Source: Bacillus_BE sp042263505 (GTDB lineage: Bacteria > Bacillota > Bacilli > Bacillales > Cytobacillaceae). From it: 64,000 nucleotides of DNA. The stretch's first letter is position 1, and each line of letters opens with the position of its first letter. The stretch covers positions 186,001 to 250,000 of the forward strand of contig NZ_JBHKFI010000002.1 of the NCBI RefSeq assembly GCF_042263505.1, given 5' to 3'. Below, piece by piece: positions 8,251 through 17,100 of this stretch. The position numbers were made by a program, and so were the translations under genes. The notes under the pieces are model-generated. The model did no database searches. It saw only the letters and a program-made list of their open reading frames with translations, and was not told the DNA's origin.

Positions 8251-9824
8251 TAAAGCAAAATTCGGTTAATGGAAATAATATCATCCTGCTGACTTAAAAG
8301 TGTAAAGGATTCATCATCTAATGGCTTATCAAAAGTTAAGACCATGATCGCATCTCCACCTGCATTTTTTCTACCTACCTGCATAGTGGCGATATTAATT
8401 CCCTTTTCACCTAAGATATTTCCAACGCGTCCGATGACCCCAGGACGGTCAATGTGTTGGATATACAATAAATTACCTTCAGGAACAAGGTCAATATTAA
8501 AACCATTTAAGAAGACAATTCTTGAACCGTAATGGTCAACATAAGTTCCACGAACGATAAATTCAAAATCTTCCCCTTTTGCCTTCACTTCAATGCAATT
8601 ATCATAACCAAAAGAATTGGTTGAAACTTTTTCACCAACTGTCATCCCACGTTCCTTGGCAATGACAAGCGCATTTACTTCATTGACATTGACATCAATG
8701 CGATTTTTAAAGAAGCCAGAAAGTAATGCTTTAGTTAAATAATTCGTTTCTAGGTTTGTAACGGATCCAGAATAGGTTACCGTTAATTCAAGAATAACGT
8801 CTTTTTGTGATTGAGAAACGATTGAACCAATTTGCTTTGCAAGGCTATGGAAAGGATGGATCTTTTCATAAATATCTTTAGACATTGCTGGTAGATTAAT
8901 AGAATTTGAGACAGGCTTTCCTTCAAAGAAGGTTCGTACCTCTTTTGCTACTTGAGTTGCAACATTTAATTGTGCTTCTTTTGTAGAGGCACCTAAATGT
9001 GGAGTAAAGATTACATTATCAAATTTGAATAAAGGATGTTCACCTGGTGGTTCAGTTACAAACACATCAAGTGCAGCACCGGCTACATGACCGCTGCCAA
9101 TGGCGCTTGCTAATGCCTGTTCATCAATAATGCCACCGCGAGCACAGTTTAAAAGGTAAACGCCTTTTTTCGTTTTGCGAATGGCTTCTTCATTGATAAG
9201 TCCTTTTGTTTGTGGTGTTAATGGGGTATGGACGGTAATGATATCTGCCTGTTGTAAAACTTCATCCAAAGTGCAGGATTTAACCCCCAAGTTTGCTGCC
9301 CGGTCTTTTGTTAAAAATGGATCAAAAACAGCGACATCCATTCCAAATACTTTCGCACGTTTGGCAATTTCAGACCCAATTCTGCCTAAGCCAATAATAC
9401 CTAAAGTTTTACCATGTAATTCAGTTCCAATAAATGCATTTCTTTTCCATTCAAGATTTCTGACTGATTGATAAGCTTGCGGGATATTTCTCATTAATGA
9501 TGCCATCATCGCAAAGGTATGTTCAGCAGTTGAAATAGTATTTCCGTCAGGTGCATTCACAACGATGACCCCGCGCTTTGTCGCTGCAGGCACATCAATA
9601 TTATCAACACCAACGCCAGCACGGGCTATAATCTTTAATTGTGGCATTTTTTCAAGTAATTCTTCTGTTACTTTTGTCGCACTTCTAACGAGGATGGCGT
9701 CAATTTGGTCTAAATCGACCTCCGCATCATTTACTTTTTTCTGAATAACCTCTGCAGACTCCATTTCTAATAATGGCTGCAATCCAACTTCGCTTATGGC
9801 ATCTGCCACTAATACTTTAAACAT
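8250..9824 (-). CDS. serA: D-3-phosphoglycerate dehydrogenase
   Basis: A 524-residue enzyme that oxidises 3-phosphoglycerate to 3-phosphohydroxypyruvate, the first step of serine synthesis. It has the D-isomer-specific 2-hydroxyacid dehydrogenase fold with NAD motif GLGRIGSEIAKR, substrate Arg in NCARGGIIDE and the catalytic His in TPHLGASTKEAQ. An intervening domain follows, then a C-terminal ACT domain (HIDRPGVIGRVGNILGEKG), as in the long bacillar SerA. The start ATG is preceded by GGGGG on the minus strand. It is monocistronic, with a good sigma-A promoter just upstream. Confidence 0.97.
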   Translation of the reverse strand: MFKVLVADAISEVGLQPLLEMESAEVIQKKVNDAEVDLDQIDAILVRSATKVTEELLEKMPQLKIIARAGVGVDNIDVPAATKRGVIVVNAPDGNTISTAEHTFAMMASLMRNIPQAYQSVRNLEWKRNAFIGTELHGKTLGIIGLGRIGSEIAKRAKVFGMDVAVFDPFLTKDRAANLGVKSCTLDEVLQQADIITVHTPLTPQTKGLINEEAIRKTKKGVYLLNCARGGIIDEQALASAIGSGHVAGAALDVFVTEPPGEHPLFKFDNVIFTPHLGASTKEAQLNVATQVAKEVRTFFEGKPVSNSINLPAMSKDIYEKIHPFHSLAKQIGSIVSQSQKDVILELTVTYSGSVTNLETNYLTKALLSGFFKNRIDVNVNEVNALVIAKERGMTVGEKVSTNSFGYDNCIEVKAKGEDFEFIVRGTYVDHYGSRIVFLNGFNIDLVPEGNLLYIQHIDRPGVIGRVGNILGEKGINIATMQVGRKNAGGDAIMVLTFDKPLDDESFTLLSQQDDIISINRILL

Positions 9825-9862
9825 GATTTAACCCCCAGAAAAAACGATATAATTTTCTGATT

Positions 9863-9891
9863 ATTGTACAAAACGAATAATTATCTGTCAA
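9863..9891 (-). promoter_or_regulatory. Sigma-A promoter of serA
   Basis: On the minus strand TTGACA and TACAAT are separated by exactly 17 bp, close to the vegetative consensus. The predicted start lies about 30-35 bp upstream of the serA ATG, leaving room only for the ribosome site. It is identified by motif match and position. Confidence 0.75.
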
Positions 9892-10020
9892 TTGCAAATG
9901 AATGTTCGCCATTAAATGAAAACGCTTTATATCAATAAAGTCATAAAAAATTTAAAATATGATATATTTTTTTGAAATTGGTATGTCATATTTATTTGTG
10001 CTTTAAAAAGATGATATGTT

Positions 10021-10052
10021 AAAACGCAGCCCATTATGGGCTGCGTTTTTTG
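10021..10052 (-). terminator. Terminator of ppaC
   Basis: A perfect stem of AAAACGCAGCCCAT and ATGGGCTGCGTTTT, just downstream of ppaC on the minus strand. T runs exist on both strands, so it can also act in the other direction. Confidence 0.85.
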
Positions 10053-10066
10053 AAAAAGGAGTAATC

Positions 10067-11002
10067 TTAACCACGTGCATTCAGAATATCTGTTAAAACT
10101 GGAACAATTTGTTTTTTTCGTGATACGACGCCTTTAAGAATGGCTGTATGGTCCTTCAATTGTACTTGGTAAGCTTCTTCAACAGCATCAGCAGAACGTC
10201 CAAGAGCGATTGCAGTAGAATCATTATTTAAAATATCCGTAATGACAAACAAGAATAGGTCTAAATTTTTGCTGTCAATGATTTTATTTAGGGCAGCTTC
10301 AACTTCTGATTTACGAGAAAGAACATCTTGAATATCAACAGCATTCACTTGCGCAATTTCTACTTTTTGACTACCCATCTGGAATTCTTTTGCATCAAGC
10401 GAAATTAATTGTTCTACAGATTTATCGCTTAAATCAGCTCCTGCTTTTAGCATTTCTAAACCGTAGCTTTCTGCATCTACTTCGGCGATTTCAGCTAATT
10501 CACGTGCAGCAGCAATGTCTTCTTCTGTGCATGTAGGTGACTTGAATAATAAAGAATCGGAAATAATGGCTGAAAGCATTAATCCAGCAACTTTTTTCGG
10601 GATTCCTATACCGTGTTCTTTATATAATTTTTTCAAAATGGTTGCTGTACAGCCGACAGGTTCTGCTCGATAGTATAAAGGATCACTTGTTTCAAAGTTA
10701 GCAATACGATGGTGATCAATAACCTCAAGTATACGAACCTTTTCAATATCGTTTGCACTTTGTTGTCTTTCATTATGGTCGACAAGGATAACTGCATTTA
10801 CTTCTTCAGCTACATTTTCCACTAATCGAGGGGCATCTGCCTTAAAAGTATCTAAAGCATATTGAGTCTCACCGTTAATTTTTCCTAAACGAATAGGTTC
10901 TACATTTAGACCTAATTTGCTTTTTAAATCAGCATAGGCTAAAGCAGAACAAATTGAATCAGTATCTGGATTTTTGTGACCGAAAATAAGAATCTTTTCC
11001 AT
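10067..11002 (-). CDS. ppaC: Manganese-dependent inorganic pyrophosphatase
   Basis: A 311-residue family II pyrophosphatase of the DHH superfamily, which hydrolyses pyrophosphate to drive biosynthetic reactions. Metal-binding motifs are visible in order: GHKNPDTDSICSA near the N terminus, ILVDHNER and the DHH signature IDHHRIANF. The C-terminal DHHA2 domain contains the SRKKQ substrate loop close to the end. Length is normal for the family. AAAGGAG precedes the ATG. It is transcribed alone, divergently from ribU. Confidence 0.96.
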   Translation of the reverse strand: MEKILIFGHKNPDTDSICSALAYADLKSKLGLNVEPIRLGKINGETQYALDTFKADAPRLVENVAEEVNAVILVDHNERQQSANDIEKVRILEVIDHHRIANFETSDPLYYRAEPVGCTATILKKLYKEHGIGIPKKVAGLMLSAIISDSLLFKSPTCTEEDIAAARELAEIAEVDAESYGLEMLKAGADLSDKSVEQLISLDAKEFQMGSQKVEIAQVNAVDIQDVLSRKSEVEAALNKIIDSKNLDLFLFVITDILNNDSTAIALGRSADAVEEAYQVQLKDHTAILKGVVSRKKQIVPVLTDILNARG

Positions 11003-11109
11003 GTTAATCTCCTTTATTTATCAATCTTTTATGTATTTCATATTTACCCTATAAATTTATCATAAATTAGTATTTTCAACAAAATATTTTACAAATTGAC
11101 CAACTTTTC

Positions 11110-11138
11110 TTCACAAAAAGAGAATAGTGAGTTATAAT
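11110..11138 (+). promoter_or_regulatory. Sigma-A promoter of the ribU riboswitch transcript
   Basis: TTCACA at 11110 and TATAAT at 11133 are spaced by 17 bp. Transcription would begin about 15-20 bp before the FMN aptamer, as expected for a riboswitch leader. The -35 hexamer is imperfect. Confidence 0.62.
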
Positions 11139-11161
11139 TAGCTTGATTTTAATATGGTTCT

Positions 11162-11293
11162 ATCTTCGGGGCAGGGTGTAATTCCCGATCGGCGGTAATG
11201 AAAATTTTCTTCTAAGCCCGCGAGCCTAATCGTTTAGGCAGGATTTGGTGCGATTCCAAAGCCGACAGTATAGTCTGGATGGGAGAAGGTGGA
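11162..11293 (+). ncRNA. FMN riboswitch (RFN element)
   Basis: The conserved blocks of the FMN aptamer are all present in order: ATCTTCGGGGCAGGGTG, AATTCCCGATCGGCGGT, AGCCCGCGAGCC, GGATTTGGTGCGATTCCAAAGCCGAC and GTCTGGATGGGAGAAGG. These fold into the known six-helix junction, and the last block closes the first stem. It controls ribU downstream. A terminator hairpin with a T run lies 65 bp further on (11358), so FMN binding is expected to end transcription before the riboflavin importer gene. Confidence 0.97.
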
Positions 11294-11357
11294 GGTTCTG
11301 CAGATGTTCAAAAATTGCAGGTTTTGAATGTTTATTAGGCGTGCCTTTGTAAATTCT

Positions 11358-11386
11358 CCCTCAAGTGATGTGCTTGAGGGTTTTTC
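11358..11386 (+). terminator. Expression-platform terminator of the FMN riboswitch
   Basis: CCCTCAAG and CTTGAGGG form a strong stem followed by TTTTTC. It lies between the aptamer and ribU and is the off-switch element. The upstream sequence AATTCTCCC could pair with the aptamer GGGAGAAGG segment to form the competing antiterminator. That pairing is my inference. Confidence 0.88.
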
Positions 11387-11462
11387 TATTTACAAAAGCA
11401 TGAAACTGCTGAACCTTTCTTCTTTAGGTGAGATGGGATCCTAAAAAGGAGAGAGGAAAAAG

Positions 11463-12044
11463 ATGAAAAAATTTAGTATTAAAGCTTTAGTATCAATTGG
11501 GATGTTAAGTAGTTTGGCGTATGTGCTTATGCTGTTAAACTTCCCAATACCACCATTTCCAAAATTTTTGATGATTGACTTTAGTGATTTACCTGCATTA
11601 ATTGCTACTTTAATCATCGGACCATTAGCTGGAATCTTAGTGGAGTTCTTAAAAAATGTTCTAGATTATTTTATGACTGGTAGTGAAACAGGGGTGCCTG
11701 TAGGTCATATCTCTAATTTTGTTGCTGGTATATTATTTGTCTTACCAACCTACTATATTTACTTGAAATTAAAAACGAAAAAAGGCATGACACTAGCATT
11801 AATTATTGGTTCTGTAACCATGGCGATTTTGATGAGTTTTTTGAATTATTTCGTTTTCTTACCAGCCTATACTTTCTTTTTAAATTCACCGGCTATGTCC
11901 GGACCACAGTTGCGTCAATATATCGTAACGGGTATTTTGCCGTTTAATATTGTGAAGGGCTTAGCAATGAGTATTGTCTTTATGTTAATATTTACTCGTT
12001 TACATTCATGGATAGGAAGACAAAGTTCATACCGAAATGCATAA
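11463..12044 (+). CDS. ribU: Riboflavin transporter, ECF S-component RibU
   Basis: A 193-residue integral membrane protein with about six helices, similar to B. subtilis YpaA/FmnP. It is the substrate-binding S-component that joins a shared ECF energy module (encoded elsewhere) to import riboflavin. The FMN riboswitch immediately upstream supports the substrate. AGGAGAGAGG precedes the ATG. The position between ppaC/serA and fer matches the B. subtilis fmnP locus. Confidence 0.95.
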   Translation: MKKFSIKALVSIGMLSSLAYVLMLLNFPIPPFPKFLMIDFSDLPALIATLIIGPLAGILVEFLKNVLDYFMTGSETGVPVGHISNFVAGILFVLPTYYIYLKLKTKKGMTLALIIGSVTMAILMSFLNYFVFLPAYTFFLNSPAMSGPQLRQYIVTGILPFNIVKGLAMSIVFMLIFTRLHSWIGRQSSYRNA

Positions 12045-12054
12045 TATAGATTAA

Positions 12055-12090
12055 AAAGCAACGGAATAAACTGTACCGTTGCTTTTTTTA
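12055..12090 (+). terminator. Terminator of ribU
   Basis: AAAGCAACGG and CCGTTGCTTT form a stem around an 11-nt loop, followed by a T run, 10 bp after the ribU stop. Confidence 0.85.
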
Positions 12091-12130
12091 TGGAAGGCAT
12101 TTTTGAAGACTTTGTTTTTGGGATAAAATA

Positions 12131-12385
12131 GTTAGAGACCATTCGGATATTTGCACAAAAACGGATTATGTCTGAATCAAAGAATTATTTGGACAGCTTT
12201 AGTGAAATCCAAAGGAGCCGAGTCCAAAACAGCGATTCAATTGGACAGGAAAAGGAGATTTCGAAGCAATTGAGTCCGAAACAAGGGTTTATTTGGACAG
12301 GAAAGGGGATTTCGAAGCAATTGAGTCCGAAACAGTGGACATTCGGACAGTTTGGACGAATCCAAAACAGTGGAGTCCTAACCAC
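12131..12385. repeat. Degenerate tandem repeat, period about 52 bp
   Basis: About three and a half imperfect units occupy most of the gene-free stretch between ribU and fer. The two best units start at TTGGACAGG (12241 and 12293) and share GATTTCGAAGCAATTGAGTC followed by CGAAACA. An earlier unit near 12188 and a partial one near 12345 are more degenerate. A related locus lies after aroE (53095-53310), with the same kind of core (GCARTTGWGTYCGAA) and a similar leading sequence TTAGAG..CCATTC. Open frames across it are by-products of the repeat. Function unknown. Confidence 0.75.
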
Positions 12386-12418
12386 AAGCTCTATGGAAAG
12401 AGTTTAATAATGAAATCA

Positions 12419-12457
12419 AAAAGGACAGCCCTCATGAAAAGAGCTGTCCTTTTTTTG
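12419..12457 (-). terminator. Terminator of fer (bidirectional)
   Basis: AAAGGACAGC and GCTGTCCTTT form a stem next to the fer stop. T runs flank it on both strands, so it ends fer on the minus strand and would also stop rightward transcription out of the repeat region. Confidence 0.85.
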
Positions 12458-12460
12458 GTA

Positions 12461-12709
12461 TTATTCAAATTTTGTAGGGTTTCCGTCAAAAGCTTCTTCA
12501 GCAACTTTAATGGAATCAGTTGGGCATCCTTCAAATGCATCCATCATATCATCGATTAATACATCTGGAATTTCAACAATTCCTTGATTATCGTCTAGAG
12601 TAACGAAGGCAATACCTTCATCGTCGTAATCATAAATATCTGGTGCTGCTGCCCCGCATGCCCCACATGCGATACATGTTTCTTTGTCTACAATTGTATA
12701 CTTTGCCAT
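12461..12709 (-). CDS. fer: 4Fe-4S ferredoxin
   Basis: An 82-residue acidic ferredoxin. The cluster ligands are in CIACGACGAAAPD near the N terminus and CPTDSI near the C terminus, the single [4Fe-4S] pattern of Bacillus ferredoxin. The start chosen is MAKYTIVDKETC because GGGAGG lies just upstream of that ATG; a longer in-frame extension lacks a ribosome site and any family similarity. It serves as a low-potential electron carrier. The gene lies between ribU and ypbB as in B. subtilis. Confidence 0.96.
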   Translation of the reverse strand: MAKYTIVDKETCIACGACGAAAPDIYDYDDEGIAFVTLDDNQGIVEIPDVLIDDMMDAFEGCPTDSIKVAEEAFDGNPTKFE

Positions 12710-12746
12710 GAAAAATAACCTCCCAAAAAATAAACATAGTGCCTTT

Positions 12747-12776
12747 ATTCCATCCCATGGTAAAACCATATGGAAT
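12747..12776 (-). other. Stem-loop in the fer 5' leader
   Basis: Between the predicted fer promoter and its ribosome site, ATTCCATATGGT can pair with ACCAT and ATGGAAT, with a GGG bulge. No T run follows, so it does not look like an attenuator. It may be an mRNA-stabilising or binding structure. This is inference from pairing only. Confidence 0.4.
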
Positions 12777-12791
12777 CCATTCCTCAAACCT

Positions 12792-12820
12792 ATTGTAAAA
12801 CTGTATGCTTAACTTTTCAA
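12792..12820 (-). promoter_or_regulatory. Sigma-A promoter of fer
   Basis: On the minus strand TTGAAA and TACAAT are separated by 17 bp. The predicted start gives a leader of about 75 nt that includes the stem-loop at 12747-12776. Confidence 0.65.
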
Positions 12821-13007
12821 TAGAAAAAATACTGAGATTGGTTATTATTATAAGCTTTATGACAAAATTTCCTAATTTAATACTTAATTCATTGTTTCTC
12901 TTATATTCATGTTAAAATGAATCATAACCAAAAGAATGGCTTTTATAGGATGACTCGCGAATAAGAAATTATGTAAAATCGGACAAACCATAAATTGGGT
13001 GATTATA

Positions 13008-14066
13008 ATGAAACAAAATTACTTTGAAATTATTGTTCTCTATTGTTTAGAAAAAATCAAATCAGAAAGAACAATCTACTCGATCTTTCATTTATTAAAA
13101 GGGAAGAAATCGGCACAAACGATTCAAGATTCCCACATGTATCAGTTGACCTCATTTTTTCAACTCTATCCCTACGTAACAAGAAATAGGTTTGATGAAG
13201 CAATTCGGTCTTTGCTTTCAGCTGGTTATTTAGAAGAATTAAATGATCAATATTTTATTCTAACGGATAAAGGGAGAGAGCAATTACATAAAAACTTGAA
13301 AATCTATCCAATTCCAAAATATTTAAATGGATGGAAATTTCATCCCCAAACAGATATCTTTTGGAAAAGGCTATCTCTGCTCGTTCAAGTATGTTCAAAT
13401 CTAAATCATCATCATACACAATATATGCCAGTTCAAAAAGATAAGGACATTCAACTATGGCTAAAGAAATTTATTCATCATGCAACATTAAAAAAAACAG
13501 AAATGGCAAAATGTTTATATCAGGAATTAATGCTTCTTTTGCAAGACTCCAAAAATATTCTTCCATCTGCCTTTGTCATTCGGCTATCAGGTTTCGAGGC
13601 TTTTGGTTTAACAGCTACACAAGCATCAGAACGATTGCAGTTAGATGGCTATTATTATGAAGCTCAGTTTACAAATGTCATTCATTATATGCTCGAAAGG
13701 ATGCAATTAAAGCCGACAGAGATTCCTTTCCTTTGTAAGATTATTGAGGATATTCCGATGAAAGAGCCATTAACAAAATCCACCAAAAGGACATTTGCAT
13801 TGATTCAAAAAGGTTACAAAATTGATGAAATTGCCCTAATGCGAAATTTAAAGAGGAACACCATTGAAGACCATTTAGTTGAACTTGCCATAAACTTGAA
13901 GGATTTTGATATTCATCCATATGTCAACGTTGAAAAACAGAAAAAAATCATGAATGCAGCGAAAAAGGCCTCTTCAAGGCAACTCAAGCAAATTCGCCAG
14001 TTTGCGCAGGAAACAAGTTATTTTGAAATTAGATTAGTATTAGCGAAAAATGGAGTGGAAGAATGA
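13008..14066 (+). CDS. ypbB: Helix-turn-helix protein YpbB, gene partner of RecQ
   Basis: A 352-residue protein resembling B. subtilis YpbB. The N-terminal third looks like a winged-helix region (ILTDKGREQLHKNL). The C-terminal part (about residues 265-315) contains a helix-turn-helix (IQKGYKIDEIALMRNLKRNT) like the domain found next to or fused with RecQ-type helicases. The ATG at 13008 fits better than the GTG three codons upstream because GGGTG is suitably spaced. It overlaps recQ by 4 bp (ATGA), which suggests joint function in DNA repair. The biochemical role is not established. Confidence 0.85.
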   Translation: MKQNYFEIIVLYCLEKIKSERTIYSIFHLLKGKKSAQTIQDSHMYQLTSFFQLYPYVTRNRFDEAIRSLLSAGYLEELNDQYFILTDKGREQLHKNLKIYPIPKYLNGWKFHPQTDIFWKRLSLLVQVCSNLNHHHTQYMPVQKDKDIQLWLKKFIHHATLKKTEMAKCLYQELMLLLQDSKNILPSAFVIRLSGFEAFGLTATQASERLQLDGYYYEAQFTNVIHYMLERMQLKPTEIPFLCKIIEDIPMKEPLTKSTKRTFALIQKGYKIDEIALMRNLKRNTIEDHLVELAINLKDFDIHPYVNVEKQKKIMNAAKKASSRQLKQIRQFAQETSYFEIRLVLAKNGVEE

Positions 14067-15547
14067 ATATTGAAGAAGCGTTGCACACTTATTTTCAATT
14101 TAATGCTTTTAAACCGGGTCAAAGGGAAGTAATATCCTCTATTCTTGAAGGAAGAGATACTGTAGCTGTTCTGCCAACAGGCACGGGAAAATCTTTATGC
14201 TATCAACTGCCAGGCTATTTATTATCTGGTAGTGTCGTGATTGTCACGCCATTATTATCATTAATGCAGGATCAAGTTGAGCAAATGGCCATGAGGGGTG
14301 AAAAGAAAGCTGTTGCGCTGAATTCATTTTTGAGCTCAAATGAGAAGAGAAAGGTATTATCAAATCTACACACATATAAATTTATTTTTATTTCCCCAGA
14401 AATGTTATCCTTCCATTCGATCCTAATACGATTACAGCGACTTGAAATTTCATTATTTGTCATTGATGAAGCTCACTGTATATCACAATGGGGATACGAC
14501 TTTCGACCAGATTATCGCAAGCTTGGGAATATTCGCGAACAACTCGGTTTTCCGATCACTCTTGCACTTACAGCAACTGCCACAAAGAAAGTAATTCTGG
14601 ATATCACAAAAACTTTAGAATTAAATTCATGGAAAGAATTTATTCTTTCAGTTGATCGTCCAAATATTTCGATGAAAATCGAAAAAATGAAGGATTTCTT
14701 CGAAAAAAAAGATAGATTGCTGGAAATTGTTCAAAATATTAAGGGACCAGGGATAATTTACTTTTCTAGTAAACGTTTAGCAATGGAGATCGCCGAGTTT
14801 TTAAAAAAAAATGGTCAAACACGTGTTAGCGCCTACCATGGAGGAATGAATCAGGAAAATCGGATTCTTATTCAACAGCAGTTTATTCATGGTCAGCTGA
14901 ATATAATATGTGCGACTAGTGCATTTGGAATGGGAATTAATAAAGAAAATGTGAGGTATGTTCTCCACTTTCATTTACCGTTACAATTAGAATCTTATTT
15001 ACAGGAAATTGGTAGAGCGGGGAGAGATGGGAAGCCCAGCCTTGCGATTTTACTATATTCTGATGGTGATGAACAGCTCGCTTTTCAATTAATTGAACGA
15101 GAAATTCCGCGTCGGGAACAGTTAGACTGGATATATCAAAAGCTTCAGGAAAATCCAAAATTACTGGAAGAAATCGAATCAAATGCAGAGAATATTTGTT
15201 CCTCTATTGGGGCATCTGAAATTCAATGGAGAATCATTCAGGATTTTTTAATGGAATTGTCTGAAAATCGGACTTTTTCTGAGCAAGCTTTTGCAGAATT
15301 TCAAGATTTTATTAGGTCAAGAATCGAAACAAAAAGAAAAAATGTGTGGGAAATGGTAAAATGGGTACATTCTACTAGCTGCCGAAGAATGGGAATCCTT
15401 TCTTACTTTGGCGAAGAAAAAACCGCTACAGTGGAAAATTGCTGTGATCATTGTGGAATTGATTTTCGATTATTTCAGCAGCATCAAATAGTAGAGGATA
15501 CCCTTCCCTTCAATTGGCAAGATTATTTGAAAGCACTATTCTATTAG
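14063..15547 (+). CDS. recQ: ATP-dependent DNA helicase, RecQ family (short form)
   Basis: A 494-residue superfamily 2 helicase. Motif I is LPTGTGKSLCYQLP, motif II is VIDEAHCISQWGYDF with the aromatic-rich RecQ loop, motif III is LALTATAT, and motif VI is YLQEIGRAGRDGKP. A C-terminal zinc-binding segment (CRRMGILSYFGE, CCDHC) is present. The winged-helix and HRDC domains of long RecQ proteins are missing, as in B. subtilis RecQ. It unwinds DNA 3' to 5' in recombination and fork repair. It is coupled to ypbB by a 4-bp overlap. Confidence 0.94.
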   Translation: MNIEEALHTYFQFNAFKPGQREVISSILEGRDTVAVLPTGTGKSLCYQLPGYLLSGSVVIVTPLLSLMQDQVEQMAMRGEKKAVALNSFLSSNEKRKVLSNLHTYKFIFISPEMLSFHSILIRLQRLEISLFVIDEAHCISQWGYDFRPDYRKLGNIREQLGFPITLALTATATKKVILDITKTLELNSWKEFILSVDRPNISMKIEKMKDFFEKKDRLLEIVQNIKGPGIIYFSSKRLAMEIAEFLKKNGQTRVSAYHGGMNQENRILIQQQFIHGQLNIICATSAFGMGINKENVRYVLHFHLPLQLESYLQEIGRAGRDGKPSLAILLYSDGDEQLAFQLIEREIPRREQLDWIYQKLQENPKLLEEIESNAENICSSIGASEIQWRIIQDFLMELSENRTFSEQAFAEFQDFIRSRIETKRKNVWEMVKWVHSTSCRRMGILSYFGEEKTATVENCCDHCGIDFRLFQQHQIVEDTLPFNWQDYLKALFY

Positions 15548-15566
15548 ATTGAGTGAGTTGTTATAT

Positions 15567-16178
15567 ATGAAAAATAGACAAGCAGAAGTCATTAAGCAAT
15601 TAACAGATAAGGAATTGTTATTTCATCTCTATGCCACTCAAATTTTGCTATTAACGATTTCCTTTATTTTAGGTATGATATTATTTGATAGCTTGACAGG
15701 TTTTACTCAGCTTTTTCACTTCAATCAGGTTAGTAGTTATGTAGTAGGTGGATTAGTGGGCTTGGGGGTTGTTCTACTTGATTCGATTTTGATGAGAGTT
15801 CTTCCAGAACGGTATTATGATGATGGCGGTTTAAATCAACGGATTTTCCGCACTAAGGGTATTCTTCATATTGCTTTTATTGCAGGAATCGTTGCTATTA
15901 GCGAGGAAATTCTGTTTAGAGGTGTCATACAAACCCATGTTGGGCTCTTGATTTCAAGCTTCATTTTTGCCTTCGTTCATTTCCGCTATCTTTATAATTG
16001 GTTTTTATTTCTTAATATCGTTGCATTAAGCTTTTTAATAGGCTTTATCTATTATCTTTCTGGAAATTTAGTAGAGACCATCTTTATGCATTTTATTATT
16101 GATTTTTTATTAGGATTGAATATTCGATTGGCTGAAAAGAAGAAAGAACTTGGACAGGAAGGGATTACCCATGAATAA
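15567..16178 (+). CDS. ypbD: CPBP-family intramembrane metalloprotease YpbD
   Basis: A polytopic membrane protein of about 203 residues with the CPBP/Abi signature: EExxxR in AISEEILFRGVIQTH, then FAFVHFRY and HFIIDFLLG, which supply the catalytic Glu and His residues. Such proteases cleave membrane-anchored substrates; the target here is unknown. The start is uncertain. ATG at 15567 is preferred, with a weak GAGTGAG upstream, but TTG at 15549 is in frame and almost abuts recQ. The 3' end overlaps ypbE by 8 bp. Confidence 0.82.
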   Translation: MKNRQAEVIKQLTDKELLFHLYATQILLLTISFILGMILFDSLTGFTQLFHFNQVSSYVVGGLVGLGVVLLDSILMRVLPERYYDDGGLNQRIFRTKGILHIAFIAGIVAISEEILFRGVIQTHVGLLISSFIFAFVHFRYLYNWFLFLNIVALSFLIGFIYYLSGNLVETIFMHFIIDFLLGLNIRLAEKKKELGQEGITHE

Positions 16179-16932
16179 AGAGGATCCATATCGTGATCAG
16201 GCAGAGCGACTAAGACAAAGAGTTGTTTTACATAAAGAGGAAGAAAGTACACTCATTTCAGATACTTTACCGTCAAGATCTGAAACTCATAAGCAAAAGC
16301 AAAAAAGAAAAAGGACCAAAATAAAAATCAAATATCCACTTATTCGTATTTTAGTTCTGTTTTTTATTCTTCTTCCCATTACCATATATAGTATCTATTC
16401 TTACCTTGCTGATCAAAATAACGGAAGAACGAAAGATGCTTCTACCGATAACGGTAAATTTGAAACCGTTAATCTCGATACCAATCAATCTGATGAAGAA
16501 ATGACAGATGATTCGCAAACGACTAATGATCAATCAAGTGATTCAAACTCTACTGATTCAGATGCAAAAAAGCAAAATGAGAATCAAGGATCGTCTGATA
16601 CGAAACCAGAGATAAATACAGAAACAGAAACTAAAACAGTACAGCAAACCAATCAATCGAAAGAATCTTCTTCAACTCAGAGTTCAGAAGTTGAGAAAGA
16701 AAGAACAGTTGCAGCTAATCCTCAAACAGAAACACATCAGAATCAAACAGAAAACGAGGATAAACAGAAGATTATCTATCATAAAGTGCAACTTAAAGAG
16801 ACTCTTTTCAGTATTGCAATGAAGTATTATTATTCACAATCAGGAATTGAAATCATCAAAAATGCAAATAATCTCCAAGGAGAAGAAATCCAAGTGGGAC
16901 AGGTCTTAAAAATCCCCCTAAATAATGAATAA
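16171..16932 (+). CDS. ypbE: Membrane-anchored LysM protein YpbE
   Basis: A 253-residue protein. It has a charged cytoplasmic N terminus, one membrane helix at about residues 60-78 (IRILVLFFILLPITIYSIYS), a long Ser/Thr/Asn/Gln-rich extracytoplasmic linker and a C-terminal LysM domain (KVQLKETLFSIAMKYYYSQS to VGQVLKIPLNNE) that should bind peptidoglycan. ATG at 16171 has GGAAGGGA upstream and overlaps the ypbD stop. This resembles B. subtilis YpbE by order and architecture. No enzymatic domain is present. Confidence 0.85.
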   Translation: MNKEDPYRDQAERLRQRVVLHKEEESTLISDTLPSRSETHKQKQKRKRTKIKIKYPLIRILVLFFILLPITIYSIYSYLADQNNGRTKDASTDNGKFETVNLDTNQSDEEMTDDSQTTNDQSSDSNSTDSDAKKQNENQGSSDTKPEINTETETKTVQQTNQSKESSSTQSSEVEKERTVAANPQTETHQNQTENEDKQKIIYHKVQLKETLFSIAMKYYYSQSGIEIIKNANNLQGEEIQVGQVLKIPLNNE

Positions 16933-16941
16933 TCCATCAAT

Positions 16942-16980
16942 AAGGTGTATACCCATCAAGCAGTATATACCTTTTTTATT
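16942..16980 (+). terminator. Terminator of ypbB-recQ-ypbD-ypbE
   Basis: AAGGTGTATAC and GTATATACCTT pair with one G-U, followed by a T run, shortly after the ypbE stop. Confidence 0.75.
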
Positions 16981-17100
16981 TTTCAAAGGCTTTGACAGTT
17001 TAAGGTCATATTTCATAAGACGAGCTCATACATTATTTTGACAAGGAAAAGTGCAAGCCAATACAAAGCATCAATATGAACAAGTTTAGGAGGGAGAGAG

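Noticed and set aside
12168..12559. Open frames on both strands across the repeat between ribU and fer
   Set aside because: They repeat the same peptide words because the DNA is a tandem repeat, and one runs into the fer gene antisense. No ribosome sites.
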